DNA from: Haematobacter genomosp. 1
Lineage (GTDB): Bacteria; Pseudomonadota; Alphaproteobacteria; Rhodobacterales; Rhodobacteraceae
Direction: 5' to 3'
DNA: 43,965 bases
Assembly: GCF_002196855.1 (NCBI RefSeq)
Contig: NZ_NIPW01000013.1
Location: 1-43,965 of the forward strand
Part shown: piece after piece, positions 18,401 to 27,559 of the stretch
Layout of the letters: each line of letters starts with the position of its first letter
How positions within the stretch are numbered: the first letter of the stretch is position 1
Program-made: the position numbers and the translations under genes
The notes under the pieces: generated by a model
What the model was told of the DNA's origin: nothing
Seen by the model: the letters and a program-made list of their open reading frames with translations, nothing else
The model's database searches: none

Positions 18401-18927
18401 CGCTGGATCTCCACGTAAAGGCGGCCGGGATAGATGCCCGCCAGCTGCTCCAGCAGCACCTCAGCCTTGTCGCGGTGACCGGCGATCAGATGCTGGCCGA
18501 CCGCACCCTCCGGCCCGCCGGTGAGGCAGATCAGCCCCTCGGCATGGGTTGCCAGCTCCTCCACGGTGACGGACGGCAGCTCCCCCCCCGCATCCAGATA
18601 GAGACAGGAGGAGAGCTTCATCAGGTTGCGGTAGCCTGCCTCGTTCTGCGCCAGCAGCACGACCGGCGCGGCGCGGCGGGCCTTCTGGCTGGGCGCGGCC
18701 GCCCCTGCCAGCACGGACACCTGACAGCCGACGATGGGCTGCACGCCCGCGCCGCTCGCCAGGGTGGAAAACTCCAGCGCGCCGAACATGCTGTTCGTGT
18801 CGGTCAGCGCAACGGCGGGCATCCCTGCCTCGACGCAGAGCTTCACGAGCTTCTTCACCGGCACCGCCCCTTCGAGGAGCGAATATTCGGAATGGACGCG
18901 GAGATGGATGAATCGGGGAGCGGTCAT
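15433..18927 (-). CDS. DNA polymerase III alpha subunit
   Basis: DnaE, 1164 residues, is the replicative polymerase catalytic subunit. The N-terminal PHP domain starts FIHLRVHSEYSLLEGAV, the usual opening. The catalytic palm motif PDFDIDFCMDRRE carries the active-site aspartates, preceded by GPGRGSGAGSLVAY. Later come the fingers and helix-hairpin-helix regions (AYAVVSYQTAWLKANHP, FDTLDRNRR), and a C-terminal OB fold (GSVSSRQERKSAKGNRFAFVQL). I chose the ATG of MTAPRF; the longer frame runs back over the divergent VOC gene. The long opposite-strand frame over it is a GC-codon shadow. Confidence 0.97.
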   Translation of the reverse strand: MTAPRFIHLRVHSEYSLLEGAVPVKKLVKLCVEAGMPAVALTDTNSMFGALEFSTLASGAGVQPIVGCQVSVLAGAAAPSQKARRAAPVVLLAQNEAGYRNLMKLSSCLYLDAGGELPSVTVEELATHAEGLICLTGGPEGAVGQHLIAGHRDKAEVLLEQLAGIYPGRLYVEIQRHPGEGGAPALAERATEQGFVEMAYAMGLPLVATNDVYFPKTEMYEAHDAMICIAEGAYVDQQEPRRRLTPQHYFKSEAEMVTLFADLPEAVENTVEIARRCAFKVKKHPPILPRFADDEVEELRRQAWNGLRERLAVIPHSASVAEYEARLTFELGIIEQMGFPGYFLIVADFIKWAKQRDIPVGPGRGSGAGSLVAYALTITDLDPLRYSLLFERFLNPERVSMPDFDIDFCMDRREEVIRYVQEKYGRDKVGQIITFGALLSKAAVRDVGRVLQMPYGQVDRLSKMIPVEGVKPVSIAKALADEPRLREAARAEEVVGRLLGYAEQIEGLLRNASTHAAGVVIGDRPLDALVPLYQDPRSDMPATQFNMKWVEAAGLVKFDFLGLKTLTVIQNAIDLILAGGGELHRSPDGRELYVPKEGAANDIGHIPLDDVPTYELYASAKTVAVFQVESSGMMDALRRMKPTCIEDIVALVALYRPGPMENIPTYCEVKNGLRPIESIHPSIDHILAETQGIIVYQEQVMQIAQVMAGYSLGGADLLRRAMGKKIAEEMAKERPKFVNGAVENGVNTKKAGEVFDLLEKFANYGFNKSHAAAYAVVSYQTAWLKANHPVEFMAAVMNCDIHLTDKLNVYKREVDRLGIETVPPCVNRSLATFSVKDGRVVYALGALKNVGVEAMRAIVEARGDRPFRDLFDVARRVDLKRIGKRPLEMLARAGAFDTLDRNRRRVFDSLDALVAWSAAVHEARVSAQVSLFGEAGDDLPEPRLVNCDDWLPVERLAEEHQAIGFYLSGHPLDDYMPALKRKGVLTLEALTRQAERGPTVAKLAGSVSSRQERKSAKGNRFAFVQLSDPTGLYEVTVFSETLEATRQFLEPGSAVVLTVEATMEADTLKLLARGAAPIDGVVADAGTAGLRIHLEEARAARSVAALFERMAEQRIRSRAPIEFCVTDPETGREIVIRLGEDYPVSPQIKGAIKAIGGVSLVEEV

Positions 18928-19002
18928 GGGCGGGAGCTTACGCCCTCCCGTGCGGGGAGCAAAGTGCTGGACAGCATTCCGTCGCGCACCTAGCGTTCCG
19001 GC

Positions 19003-19380
19003 ATGCGGATCGAACGTCTGGATCATCTCGTGCTGACCGTCGCCTCGGTGGAGACGACGGTGGAGTTCTATACCCGCGTGCTGGGGATGGAGGCCGTGAC
19101 CTTCGGCGCGGGGCGCAGGGCCCTTGCCTTTGGCCGGCAGAAGATCAACCTCCATCAGCGGGGCAAGGAGATCGACCCGAAAGCCAGGCACCCGACCCCC
19201 GGCTCCGGCGATCTGTGCTTCATCAGCGCAGAGCCGCTGGACGACGTTCTCCGCCATCTCGCCCGGACGGGCACCCCGGTGGAGGAGGGTCCGGTGGAGC
19301 GGACGGGGGCCGAGGGGCCGATCCGGTCCGTTTACCTCCGCGACCCGGACGGCAATCTGATCGAGATTTCTACTTACTGA
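19003..19380 (+). CDS. Small VOC family protein, GLOD5-like
   Basis: A 125-residue single-domain vicinal-oxygen-chelate protein. It opens IERLDHLVLTVASVETTVEFY with a metal-ligand His, has KINLHQRGKEIDPKA in the middle, and closes LRDPDGNLIEISTY with the ligand Glu. This pattern matches the glyoxalase-domain-5 and Salmonella STM3117-like group, whose substrate is unsettled. It is divergent from dnaE (75 bp) and convergent with another VOC gene, the two 3' ends overlapping by 7 bases. Confidence 0.88.
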   Translation: MRIERLDHLVLTVASVETTVEFYTRVLGMEAVTFGAGRRALAFGRQKINLHQRGKEIDPKARHPTPGSGDLCFISAEPLDDVLRHLARTGTPVEEGPVERTGAEGPIRSVYLRDPDGNLIEISTY

Positions 19381-19736
19381 CGTCGCTCAAGCAGTTCGAT
19401 CCGGTTGCCGAACGGGTCTTGCAGGTAAACCCGGTCATGGTCCGGCAGCCCCTCATCGGGCAGCACCGGAATGCCCGCGGCCCGCAGGCGGAGGGTCATG
19501 GCGGCAAGGTCGCTGACTTCGAACGCGGGATGCGCCTTGGCGGCGGGCCGGAACGGCTGCTCCACCCCCAGATGGAGACGGACATTGCCCGCCTCGAACC
19601 AGACACCGCCCCGCGCGGCAAGCGCCGGAGGCTTGGGAACTTCCGCAAAGCCGAGGTGGGGAAAGAAGGCGCGCGCGGCATCCTCGCCTCCCTCCGGCAA
19701 GGCAAGCTGGATATGATGAATGGACAGGAGCGCCAT
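19374..19736 (-). CDS. Small VOC family protein
   Basis: A 120-residue vicinal-oxygen-chelate protein. It begins MALLSIHHIQLALPEGGEDAAR and has GVWFEAGNVRLHLGVEQPF in the centre, with ligand-type His residues and a C-terminal YLQDPFGNRIELLER segment containing the metal-ligand Glu. The family includes glyoxalases, dioxygenases and fosfomycin/bleomycin resistance proteins; no function can be assigned. It is convergent with the VOC gene at 19003-19380 but shows little motif similarity beyond the fold, so recent tandem duplication is unlikely. Confidence 0.87.
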   Translation of the reverse strand: MALLSIHHIQLALPEGGEDAARAFFPHLGFAEVPKPPALAARGGVWFEAGNVRLHLGVEQPFRPAAKAHPAFEVSDLAAMTLRLRAAGIPVLPDEGLPDHDRVYLQDPFGNRIELLERRQ

Positions 19737-19992
19737 CCGACCACCCTTCCACCCCTGTTCCCGAACGTCAATCGCACGCGGAAAGAGCCAATTCCCTTAT
19801 CCGGCGACATTTTATGAGCATTGCGATCACATTCCCGGCGCGAGACAACGCTCCGGCAGGCGCCGCGCGCAGATATCTGTTGCCAAGGGGGAGGGGCTGC
19901 GCTTACCTCGACCTCAAGAACGCGCGCCCCTCTTACGCCGCATCGGACGGGGCACCAGACGCTTCAGGGAGTAAAGCGGCAGGTCATATTCA
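19737..19992 (+). other. Leader region of the xdh operon, no gene seen
   Basis: The 256 bp between the VOC gene and xdhA are divergent and should hold the promoter of the purine operon. A 66-codon frame (19814-20014) runs into xdhA but has no ribosome site or recognisable family. I see no known riboswitch fold. Confidence 0.35.
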
Positions 19993-21381
19993 ATGGAGAT
20001 CGCGTTTCTGCTGAACGGAACGCCGGTCAGGGTTGCGGGCGAACCGCCGACCCGGACCCTTCTCGACTGGCTGCGTGAGGACCGCGGCCTTACCGGAACC
20101 AAGGAAGGCTGTAACGAGGGCGACTGCGGCGCCTGCACGGTGATGGTCGCCGATGAAGACGGCGCATGCGCACTCAACGCCTGCATCCTGTTTCTGCCCC
20201 AGCTTCACGGCAAGGCCGTCCGCACCGTCGAAGGCATCGCCGGGCCTGCGGGCGAGCCGCATCCCGTCCAGACCGCGATGGTGGAGAAACACGGCAGCCA
20301 GTGCGGCTTCTGCACGCCCGGTTTCGTCGTTTCCATGGCCGTCGCGCATCTGAACGGCCGGCGCGACCATGACACGGTGCTTGCGGGCAACCTCTGCCGC
20401 TGCACCGGCTATGCACCGATCGTGCGCGCGGCGGAGGCCGCGGAAAGCGCCCCCGTGCCCGGCTGGATGCATGACCCGGCGCAGGATGCCGTGCAGCCCG
20501 TCGGCGGAGACGATGTTTTCATGCCCCGCAGCAGCGATGCGCTCGCCACGTGGTATCTGGAACACCCGGAAGCCGTGCTGATCGCCGGAGCCACGGATGT
20601 GGGGCTCTGGGTCACGAAGGACCTGCGCGATCCTGCGCCCGTCGCGTTCCTTGCCGGGATCGCCGACATGAAGCGCATCGAGATCGGGGAGGAGGAGATC
20701 CGCATCGGCGCGGGCGTCACACTCTCCGCCTTCGGAACCGCGATGGCCCCGTTCCACCCCAGCCTCGGCGAGATGATCCGGCGCTTCGCCAGCACCCAGA
20801 TCCGCAACGCAGGCACGATCGGCGGCAATATCGCCAACGGCTCCCCCATCGGCGACGGGCCGCCCGCACTGATCGCGCTTGGCGCGACGCTCCACCTGCG
20901 ACGCGGAGAGGAGCGGCGGACGCTGCCGCTGGAGGCGTTCTTCCTCGACTACCGCAAGCAGGATCGCCGCCCCGGAGAGTTCGTGGAGGCAGTGAGCATT
21001 CCCCGCCAGCCCGACCCCCGCCAGCCAGACCGGCTGCGCTGCTACAAGCTTTCCAAGCGCTTCGATCAGGACATCTCCGCGGTCTGCGGCTGTTTCAACG
21101 TGGCGGTGGAGCATGGCACCGTCACCGCTGCGCGCATCGCCTTCGGCGGCATGGCGGGCATCCCGAAACGCGCCTCCGGCGTGGAGAGGCTGCTCATCGG
21201 CCAGCCGTGGACGGAGGCCACCATCGCCCGCGCGATACCCGCCCTGACCGAAGATTTCACGCCGCTGACCGACATGCGGGCCTCCGCCGCCTACCGGCTG
21301 GAGACGGCGGGCAACATGCTCACACGCTACTTCCACGACCTTGCGGGCCGGCCGGTGAACATTCTGGAGGTGCAGCCATGA
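19993..21381 (+). CDS. Xanthine dehydrogenase small subunit (2Fe-2S, FAD)
   Basis: XdhA, 462 residues, carries electrons from the molybdenum centre to NAD+. The N-terminal ferredoxin domain has the CNEGDCGAC cluster (about residues 43-51), and the second 2Fe-2S domain has CGFCTPGF and CRCTGY. The FAD domain follows from about residue 185 ([12 protein letters not shown], then [13 protein letters not shown]), and the C-terminal CODH_FAD domain ends at the stop. The ATG has a GGCAGG ribosome site 9 bases upstream. The stop codon overlaps the xdhB start (ATGA). It is the first gene of the purine module. Confidence 0.96.
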   Translation: MEIAFLLNGTPVRVAGEPPTRTLLDWLREDRGLTGTKEGCNEGDCGACTVMVADEDGACALNACILFLPQLHGKAVRTVEGIAGPAGEPHPVQTAMVEKHGSQCGFCTPGFVVSMAVAHLNGRRDHDTVLAGNLCRCTGYAPIVRAAEAAESAPVPGWMHDPAQDAVQPVGGDDVFMPRSSDALATWYLEHPEAVLIAGATDVGLWVTKDLRDPAPVAFLAGIADMKRIEIGEEEIRIGAGVTLSAFGTAMAPFHPSLGEMIRRFASTQIRNAGTIGGNIANGSPIGDGPPALIALGATLHLRRGEERRTLPLEAFFLDYRKQDRRPGEFVEAVSIPRQPDPRQPDRLRCYKLSKRFDQDISAVCGCFNVAVEHGTVTAARIAFGGMAGIPKRASGVERLLIGQPWTEATIARAIPALTEDFTPLTDMRASAAYRLETAGNMLTRYFHDLAGRPVNILEVQP

Positions 21382-23792
21382 GCGTGGCAAAACCCCTCCC
21401 CCATGACGCGGCCCCCCTGCATGTCAGCGGCAAGGCCCGCTACGTGGATGACATCCCCGTGCCCGCCAACACGCTGTCGCTGGCCTTCGGCCTGTCCACC
21501 GTCGCGCGGGGGCGCGTGACATCCCTTGATCTCGCGCCGGTGCGTGCAGCGCAGGGCGTGGTGGCGGTGATGGGGCCGGAGGATCTCCATCCGATCCCCG
21601 ACGTCTCTCCCGGCGCGCATGACGAGCCGCTGATCGCGGATGGCGCCGTGCACTATGTCGGCCATCCGCTGTTCATTGTTGCCGCCACGAGCCACCGCGC
21701 GGCGCGGCAGGCCGCGAGGCTCGCCCGCGTGACCTATGCGGAAGAGGAGCCCATCCTCAGCGTGGAGGCAGCACTTGCCGCCGGCAGCCGGTTCGAACAG
21801 GGACCGGTGACCTGGACCAAGGGCGATGCCGAAGCCGCCATTGCCGCCGCGCCCCGCGTGGTGACGGGCCGGATCGAGATGGGCGGGCAGGAGCACTTCT
21901 ATCTCGAAGGGCAGGCCGCGCTCGTGCTGCCGCAGGAAGGGGGGGACATGATCGTCCACTCCTCCACCCAGCACCCGACGGAGATCCAGCACAAGGTGGC
22001 GGAGGCGCTCGACCTGCCGATGAATGCCGTGCGGGTGGAGGTGCGCCGCATGGGCGGCGGCTTCGGCGGCAAGGAAAGTCAGGGGAACCATCTGGCGGTG
22101 GCCTGTGCGCTGATGGCGCGGGCGACGGGACGGCCCTGCAAGATGCGCTACGACCGGGATGACGACATGACGGTCACCGGCAAGCGGCACGATTTCCGCA
22201 TCGACTACCGCGCGGGCATCGACGGCGAGGGGCGGATCCTCGGCATCGCCTTCGACCAGTACACGCGCGCGGGCTGGAGCCAGGATCTGACGCTCGCGGT
22301 GGCGGACCGGGCGATGCTGCATGCCGACAATGCCTATCACCTCCCTGCCGCCCGGATCACCTCGCACCGGCTGAAAACCAACATGCAGAGCGCCACGGCC
22401 TATCGCGGTTTCGGCGGTCCGCAGGGGATGCTGGGGATCGAGCGCGTGCTCGACCACATCGCCCATGCCGTGGGGCGCGATCCGCTGGAGGTCAGAAAGC
22501 TCAACTTCTACGCGCCCGCCCGGCCCGAGGCACATCCTGTCGTCATCGGGGAACCGGCACCCGAAACGCCCGGCCCCGAGATCCCCGAGGATCGCGTGAC
22601 CTCCGGCGACCAGACGGTCGAGCGGGTCCGCGTCGATCCCGACGGGCTGCAGACCACGCCCTACCACATGCCGGTCGAGGATTTCGTCCTGCACGAGATG
22701 GTCGCCGAACTGGAACAGATGGCCGACTACGCCGCCCGGCGTGAGGCGATACGCGCGTGGAACCGGACGAGCCCGGTGCTCAAGCGCGGCATCGCGCTGA
22801 CGCCGGTGAAGTTCGGCATCTCCTTCACGCTCACGCATCTCAATCAGGCGGGCGCGCTGGTGCATGTCTATTCGGACGGCTCGATCCACCTGAACCACGG
22901 CGGCACGGAGATGGGACAGGGCCTGTTCCAGAAGGTAGCGCAGGTCACGGCGGCTTCCTTCGGGGTGGAGGCCGACCGGGTGAAGATCACCGCGACCGAT
23001 ACCGGCAAGGTGCCCAATACCTCGGCCACGGCAGCCTCCTCCGGCTCGGACCTGAACGGCATGGCGGCAAAGGCTGCGGCCGACACGATCCGCGACCGGA
23101 TGGCCGCCCATCTGGCCGAAAGCCACCAGACGACGCCGGGCAAGGTGCGCTTTGCCGACGGACGGGTGGAGGTGGCGGGCGAAAGCTACAGCTTCGCCGA
23201 GGCGGCAGCGCTTTGCTATCAGCACCGGGTGAGCCTGTCCTCCACCGGGTTCTACGCCACACCGAAGATCACATGGGACAGGCTGCGCGGCGTGGGACGG
23301 CCGTTCTTCTACTTCGCCTATGGCGCCTCCGTCACTGAAGTGGTCATCGACACGCTGACCGGAGAGAACCGGATCCTGCGGACGGACATCCTGCACGACG
23401 CGGGCGCGTCGCTGAACCCTGCGCTGGATATCGGTCAGGTGGAGGGCGGTTACGTGCAGGGCGCGGGCTGGCTCACCACGGAGGAACTGGTATGGGACGG
23501 CAAGGGGCGGCTCCGCACCCATGCGCCCTCCACCTACAAGATCCCCGCCTGCTCCGATCGGCCCCGCAACTTCAACGTGCATCTGTGGGAAAAGGGCCGG
23601 AACCGGGAGGATACGATCTATCGCTCCAAGGCGGTGGGGGAGCCGCCCTTCATGCATGGCATATCGGCGCTGATGGCCCTGTCCGACGCCGTCGCGGCCT
23701 GCGGGGACGGCTCTGCCTATCCCGACCTCCACGCCCCCGCGACGCCGGAGCGGATCCTCTCGGCCATCGCCCGGCAGCGGAGGCAGCCATGA
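21378..23792 (+). CDS. Xanthine dehydrogenase molybdenum-binding subunit
   Basis: XdhB, 804 residues, holds the molybdopterin cofactor and oxidises hypoxanthine to xanthine and xanthine to urate. Cofactor and active-site segments are visible: [22 protein letters not shown] with the substrate-binding Arg, [25 protein letters not shown], and the catalytic Glu in KAVGEPPF near the C-terminus. I chose the ATG overlapping the xdhA stop, beginning [20 protein letters not shown]; the longer frame is a shadow over xdhA. The gap to xdhC is 154 bp, and a micro-ORF fills it. Confidence 0.96.
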   Translation: MSVAKPLPHDAAPLHVSGKARYVDDIPVPANTLSLAFGLSTVARGRVTSLDLAPVRAAQGVVAVMGPEDLHPIPDVSPGAHDEPLIADGAVHYVGHPLFIVAATSHRAARQAARLARVTYAEEEPILSVEAALAAGSRFEQGPVTWTKGDAEAAIAAAPRVVTGRIEMGGQEHFYLEGQAALVLPQEGGDMIVHSSTQHPTEIQHKVAEALDLPMNAVRVEVRRMGGGFGGKESQGNHLAVACALMARATGRPCKMRYDRDDDMTVTGKRHDFRIDYRAGIDGEGRILGIAFDQYTRAGWSQDLTLAVADRAMLHADNAYHLPAARITSHRLKTNMQSATAYRGFGGPQGMLGIERVLDHIAHAVGRDPLEVRKLNFYAPARPEAHPVVIGEPAPETPGPEIPEDRVTSGDQTVERVRVDPDGLQTTPYHMPVEDFVLHEMVAELEQMADYAARREAIRAWNRTSPVLKRGIALTPVKFGISFTLTHLNQAGALVHVYSDGSIHLNHGGTEMGQGLFQKVAQVTAASFGVEADRVKITATDTGKVPNTSATAASSGSDLNGMAAKAAADTIRDRMAAHLAESHQTTPGKVRFADGRVEVAGESYSFAEAAALCYQHRVSLSSTGFYATPKITWDRLRGVGRPFFYFAYGASVTEVVIDTLTGENRILRTDILHDAGASLNPALDIGQVEGGYVQGAGWLTTEELVWDGKGRLRTHAPSTYKIPACSDRPRNFNVHLWEKGRNREDTIYRSKAVGEPPFMHGISALMALSDAVAACGDGSAYPDLHAPATPERILSAIARQRRQP

Positions 23793-23950
23793 CCCGGAGC
23801 GCGCATGCCTCCGGCGGCGCGGGGGACGCCCCCCGCGACCCCCGGCCCGAACCGCTGAAGAGAACCGACCCCTCGGTGACGGTTGAGGGCAAGAGGGCGC
23901 GACGCCCCGGGCCGCCCCCGGCAACACAGCAACGGAGGCGCCGGGAATGA
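23789..23950 (+). CDS. Possible 53-residue micro-ORF between xdhB and xdhC
   Basis: An ATG overlapping the xdhB stop by 4 bases (ATGA) opens a 53-codon frame that ends in a TGA overlapping the xdhC ATG (ATGA), so it exactly bridges both genes. The product is rich in Arg, Pro and Gly with no recognisable fold. Within it lies the GC hairpin at 23819-23836. It may be a real coupling peptide or simply a repeat-like insert read without stops in GC-rich DNA. I lean to the second but list it because of the two exact overlaps. Confidence 0.3.
   Translation: MTRSAHASGGAGDAPRDPRPEPLKRTDPSVTVEGKRARRPGPPPATQQRRRRE
23819..23836. repeat. GC-rich palindromic hairpin in the xdhB-xdhC gap
   Basis: GCGGGGG (23819-23825), loop ACGC, CCCCCGC (23830-23836): a perfect 7-bp stem. 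Hairpins of alternating G and C blocks like this are common as short intergenic repeats in Rhodobacterales (recollection, not checked). In the transcript it could pause polymerase or protect the upstream xdhAB message. Confidence 0.55.
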
Positions 23951-24915
23951 GCTTCGATCGCAGCCTTCTTGCCACGTTCACCGAAACCCACGGACACGTC
24001 GCGCGGATCGTCGTCGCGGAGGTGCAAGGCTCCGCCCCGCGGGAAGCGGGCACGGCAATGCTGGTCTGGGCCGACGGCATCTCCGGCACCATCGGCGGGG
24101 GCGCTCTGGAGTGGCAGGCGATCGCCGCCGCCCGGGCACAGATCGCCAGAGGAACGGAGAGCGCGGTGCAGCGCCTGCCGCTCGGCCCGGCGCTGGGACA
24201 ATGCTGCGGCGGGGCGGTGACCCTCGTCACGGAAGTCTGGACTGCGGCGCGCTTGACCGAACTGCCCCACACGCTGCCGGGCTTTGCCCGCCGCGTGGAG
24301 GGAGAAGCGCAGATGCCGCTGGCGCTCCGCCGGAGCCTTGCCCATGCGCGCAGGGCGGGAACGCTGCCGCGCCCGGCATTCAGCCAGGGCTGGTTGATCG
24401 AACCGCTTGCGGCAGAACCCCGCGCCACGTGGATCTGGGGGGCCGGTCATGTCGGAAGGGCCATTGCCGCGGTTCTGGCCCCGCTGCCAGACTTCGACAT
24501 CACGCTCATCGACACCTCCGAGAGCCGAATGCCGGAGAGCCTGCCGGACGGGGTGCGCGGGCTTGTCGCCACAGAGCCGGCACGGCTGGTCAGGCATGCG
24601 CCGAAAGAGGCGGAACACCTGATCCTCACCTTTTCCCACGAGATCGACTTCGCGCTCTGCCATGCCCTGCTTCTGCACGGGTTTTCGCGCTGCGGGCTCA
24701 TCGGATCCGCGACGAAATGGGCGCGTTTCCGGTCTCGCCTGGCCAAGCTGGGGCACGCGGCTGCACAAATTGACGCCATTGCCTGCCCGATAGGCGATCC
24801 AACGCTTGGCAAACACCCGCAAGCCATTGCCGTCGGCGTTGCCGCACAGCTACTAAAGCCTGCGCAAGCAAGCCAATCCACGAAAAAAGGAAAGCGCCTG
24901 GTGACTGGGGCATGA
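23947..24915 (+). CDS. XdhC, molybdenum cofactor insertion/sulfuration factor
   Basis: XdhC, 322 residues, binds sulfurated molybdenum cofactor and loads it into XdhB; it is not part of the final enzyme. The N-terminal XdhC/CoxI domain has VAEVQGSAPREAGTAMLVW and ISGTIGGGALE, with a Cys-Cys pair at LGQCCGGAV. The C-terminal Rossmann-like domain opens with TWIWGAGHVGRAI and is followed by FDITLIDTSESRMP. Length and domain order are normal. Its stop overlaps the start of the transporter ATPase by 4 bases, tying cofactor loading and uptake into one operon. Confidence 0.95.
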   Translation: MSFDRSLLATFTETHGHVARIVVAEVQGSAPREAGTAMLVWADGISGTIGGGALEWQAIAAARAQIARGTESAVQRLPLGPALGQCCGGAVTLVTEVWTAARLTELPHTLPGFARRVEGEAQMPLALRRSLAHARRAGTLPRPAFSQGWLIEPLAAEPRATWIWGAGHVGRAIAAVLAPLPDFDITLIDTSESRMPESLPDGVRGLVATEPARLVRHAPKEAEHLILTFSHEIDFALCHALLLHGFSRCGLIGSATKWARFRSRLAKLGHAAAQIDAIACPIGDPTLGKHPQAIAVGVAAQLLKPAQASQSTKKGKRLVTGA

Positions 24916-26483
24916 ACGGGGAACACAGCAAAACCGCCGCTGGCGGAGCCATGCCATTGCTCCGGGTGGAAGGCGTGACCAAGGCCTATCCCGGCGTGGT
25001 CGCGAACAGCAACGTCTCCTTCGTGGTGGATGCCGGTGAAGTCCATGCCCTGTTGGGAGAGAACGGCGCGGGCAAATCGACGCTGGTCAAGATGATCTAT
25101 GGCCTCGTACGGCCGGATAGCGGGCGGATGACCTTTGCCGGTCAGCCCTATGCGCCCGCCGAACCCCGGGAGGCGCGGAGCCGTGGCGTTGCCATGGTCT
25201 TCCAGCATTTCTCGCTGTTCGAGGCGCTGACTGTGGCGGAGAACGTGGCGCTGGGGATGGAGAACCCGCCGCCGCTGCGCGCTCTCTCCTCCCGCATCCG
25301 GGAAGTGAGCGAGACCTACGGCCTGCCGCTCGACCCGGCGCGCCTGGTGGGCGATCTCTCCGCCGGCGAACGCCAGAGGGTCGAGATCATCCGCTGCCTC
25401 CTCCAGGATCCGAAGCTGCTCATCATGGACGAGCCGACTTCCGTCCTGACCCCGCAGGAGGTGGAGATCCTGTTCCGAACCCTGCGCCAGCTGTCGGCAG
25501 AGGGCACGTCGATCCTCTATATTTCCCACAAGCTGGAGGAGATCCGCTCGCTCTGCGACTCCGCCACCATCCTGCGACTGGGCAAGGTGGTGGGCGAATG
25601 CGCCCCGGCGGAGCGGAGCGCGCGCGAACTGGCGGAGATGATGGTCGGCACCACCCTGCAGACCCCCAGCCGCCCCGCCCTCTCCCCCGGCAAGCCGGTG
25701 CTGGAGGTGCGGAACCTTACGCTGTCCTCCCCCGCGGCCTTCGGCACCACCCTCCGGGACGTGACATTCACGGTGCGCGAAGGGGAAATCCTCGGCATCG
25801 GCGGTGTGGCCGGGAATGGTCAGGACGAGTTGCTGGCCGCGCTTTCGGGCGAGGCGCGATCAGCGCAGCAATGCGTGCTCCTCGAAGGCACCCCGATCGG
25901 CGCGATGGGTCCGGAGGAGCGGCGGGCGCGCGGCCTGCTGTCGGCTCCGGAGGAACGGCTGGGCCATGCCGCCGTGCCCGAGATGAGCCTGACGGAAAAC
26001 GCCCTGCTCACCGGTGGCACGCGGGAGAACCTGCTGCGCAACGGCTTTATCGACTGGACCCGCGCCCGCAGCTTTGCAGCCAGGATCATCGGTGATTTCG
26101 ATGTGCGCACACCCGGTACGGAAACCGCGGCCCGTGCCCTGTCAGGCGGCAACCTGCAGAAATTCGTCATCGGGCGGGAGGTGCTTCAATCGCCCCGCGC
26201 CCTCATCGTCAACCAACCCACTTGGGGCGTGGATGCGGCGGCGGCGGCGGCCATCCGGCAGTCGCTGATCGACCTTGCGGCCGGGGGCGCGGCGCTCGTG
26301 GTAATCAGTCAGGATCTGGACGAACTCATGGAAATCGCCGACCGTTTCGCGGCGCTGAACGAAGGACGCCTTTCAGAGCCGCGACCGACGCAGGGCCTGA
26401 CGATCGAAGAAATCGGGCTGATGATGGGGGGGGGCCCATGGCATGCGCCCCGCCGATCCCGACGCGGGCGAGGTCTTGCATGA
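24912..26483 (+). CDS. ABC transporter ATPase, nucleoside/purine type (two NBDs)
   Basis: A 523-residue ATPase with two fused nucleotide-binding domains, as in the Bacillus YufO/NupO group that energises nucleoside import. Domain 1 is canonical: Walker A GENGAGKST, signature LSAGERQRVEI, Walker B LLIMDEPTSVL. Domain 2 is degenerate, as is usual: GVAGNGQDE at Walker A, intact-looking signature LSGGNLQKF, and ALIVNQPTWGVD at Walker B where a catalytic Glu would be expected but Gln is found. It overlaps xdhC upstream and the first permease downstream by 4 bases. With xdhABC the likely cargo is purine bases or nucleosides (inference). Confidence 0.94.
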   Translation: MNGEHSKTAAGGAMPLLRVEGVTKAYPGVVANSNVSFVVDAGEVHALLGENGAGKSTLVKMIYGLVRPDSGRMTFAGQPYAPAEPREARSRGVAMVFQHFSLFEALTVAENVALGMENPPPLRALSSRIREVSETYGLPLDPARLVGDLSAGERQRVEIIRCLLQDPKLLIMDEPTSVLTPQEVEILFRTLRQLSAEGTSILYISHKLEEIRSLCDSATILRLGKVVGECAPAERSARELAEMMVGTTLQTPSRPALSPGKPVLEVRNLTLSSPAAFGTTLRDVTFTVREGEILGIGGVAGNGQDELLAALSGEARSAQQCVLLEGTPIGAMGPEERRARGLLSAPEERLGHAAVPEMSLTENALLTGGTRENLLRNGFIDWTRARSFAARIIGDFDVRTPGTETAARALSGGNLQKFVIGREVLQSPRALIVNQPTWGVDAAAAAAIRQSLIDLAAGGAALVVISQDLDELMEIADRFAALNEGRLSEPRPTQGLTIEEIGLMMGGGPWHAPRRSRRGRGLA

Positions 26484-27559
26484 TCCGGCTTGAGAAACGC
26501 GGGACGCCTTCCCGTCTCTGGGCGCTTGCGACGCCCCTCCTCGCCGTGGTCCTGACGATGATATTCGGCGGGCTGCTGTTTGCGCTTCTGGGCAAGGATC
26601 CCGTCATGGCGATCCGCACGATCTTCTGGGATCCGCTGTTTTCGGAGAACGCCTGGTATTACCGTCCCCAGCTTTTCGTAAAGGCGGCGCCGCTCATCCT
26701 GATCGCGACCGGCCTGTCGCTGGGCTTCCGGGCGGGCATCTGGAACATCGGGGCCGAGGGGCAATACATCATCGGCGCGATCTGCGGAGCTGCGGTGGCT
26801 CTCGCCTTCTACCCGGCGGAGGGGTGGTACATATTCCCGCTGATGGTGGTCGCGGCAGCGCTGGGAGGGTTCCTCTGGGCCATGATCCCGGCGGTGCTCA
26901 AAACCCGTTTCGGCACGTCGGAAATCCTTGTTTCGCTCATGCTGGTCTATGTGGCGGGGCACATTCTGTCCTGGGTGGCTTTCGGCCCGCTGAAGAACCC
27001 CCAAGGCTACGGCTTCCCGGGCAGCCGCAACCTCCAGCAGTATCCGCCCGCCGCCAACCCCGAGCTGTGGGACGGCACCGGCATCCACTGGGGTGTCATC
27101 GCGGCCGGTCTGGCGGTGGTCGCGACATGGGTGATCCTGTCCCGGCATATCCTGGGCTTTCGTATCCGCGTGGCAGGTCTGGCGCCACGGGCCGCGCGCT
27201 TCGCCGGAGTGAGCCCGGACCGGCTGGTGGTGCTTTGCCTTGGCATCTCGGGGGCGCTGGCAGGGTTGGCCGGCATGTTCGAGGTGTCCGGCCCCTCGGG
27301 CACATTGTCGCCCGACTTCGCCACCGGCTACGGCTTCACGGCGATTATCGTGGCGTTTCTCGGGCGCCTGCACCCTGTGGGCATCGTGCTTGCCGGGTTC
27401 CTGCTGGCACTGACCTATATCGGCGGAGAGATCGCGCAATCCACGCTGGGCCTTCCGGCCTCCGCCATACAGGCATTTCAGGGGATGCTGCTGTTCTTCC
27501 TGCTCGCGCTGGACGTTCTGCCCAACTATCGCATCCGCATCGCGAAGGAGACCGCGTGA
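26480..27559 (+). CDS. ABC transporter permease, nucleoside/purine type (1)
   Basis: A 359-residue BPD_transp_2 family permease with about 8-9 hydrophobic helices. FRAGIWNIGAEGQYIIGAI (about residues 87-105) is the family hallmark of the YufP/NupP subunit, and RVAGLAPRAARFAGVS is the cytoplasmic coupling region. I chose the start MIRLEKRGTPSRLW overlapping the ATPase stop; the longer frame is a shadow over the ATPase. It pairs with the following permease, as in nucleoside importers. Confidence 0.93.
   Translation: MIRLEKRGTPSRLWALATPLLAVVLTMIFGGLLFALLGKDPVMAIRTIFWDPLFSENAWYYRPQLFVKAAPLILIATGLSLGFRAGIWNIGAEGQYIIGAICGAAVALAFYPAEGWYIFPLMVVAAALGGFLWAMIPAVLKTRFGTSEILVSLMLVYVAGHILSWVAFGPLKNPQGYGFPGSRNLQQYPPAANPELWDGTGIHWGVIAAGLAVVATWVILSRHILGFRIRVAGLAPRAARFAGVSPDRLVVLCLGISGALAGLAGMFEVSGPSGTLSPDFATGYGFTAIIVAFLGRLHPVGIVLAGFLLALTYIGGEIAQSTLGLPASAIQAFQGMLLFFLLALDVLPNYRIRIAKETA

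Noticed and set aside
15400-18993. 1197-codon open frame on the plus strand
   Set aside because: It is exactly antisense to dnaE, which has full polymerase motifs. The frame has no family motifs and arises from GC-rich codon use.
19814-20014. Possible 66-residue ORF before xdhA
   Set aside because: No ribosome site, runs into the xdhA coding region in another frame, and has no recognisable fold.
21327-24428. 1033-codon minus-strand frame
   Set aside because: Antisense to xdhB and part of xdhA/xdhC, all of which have intact catalytic motifs.
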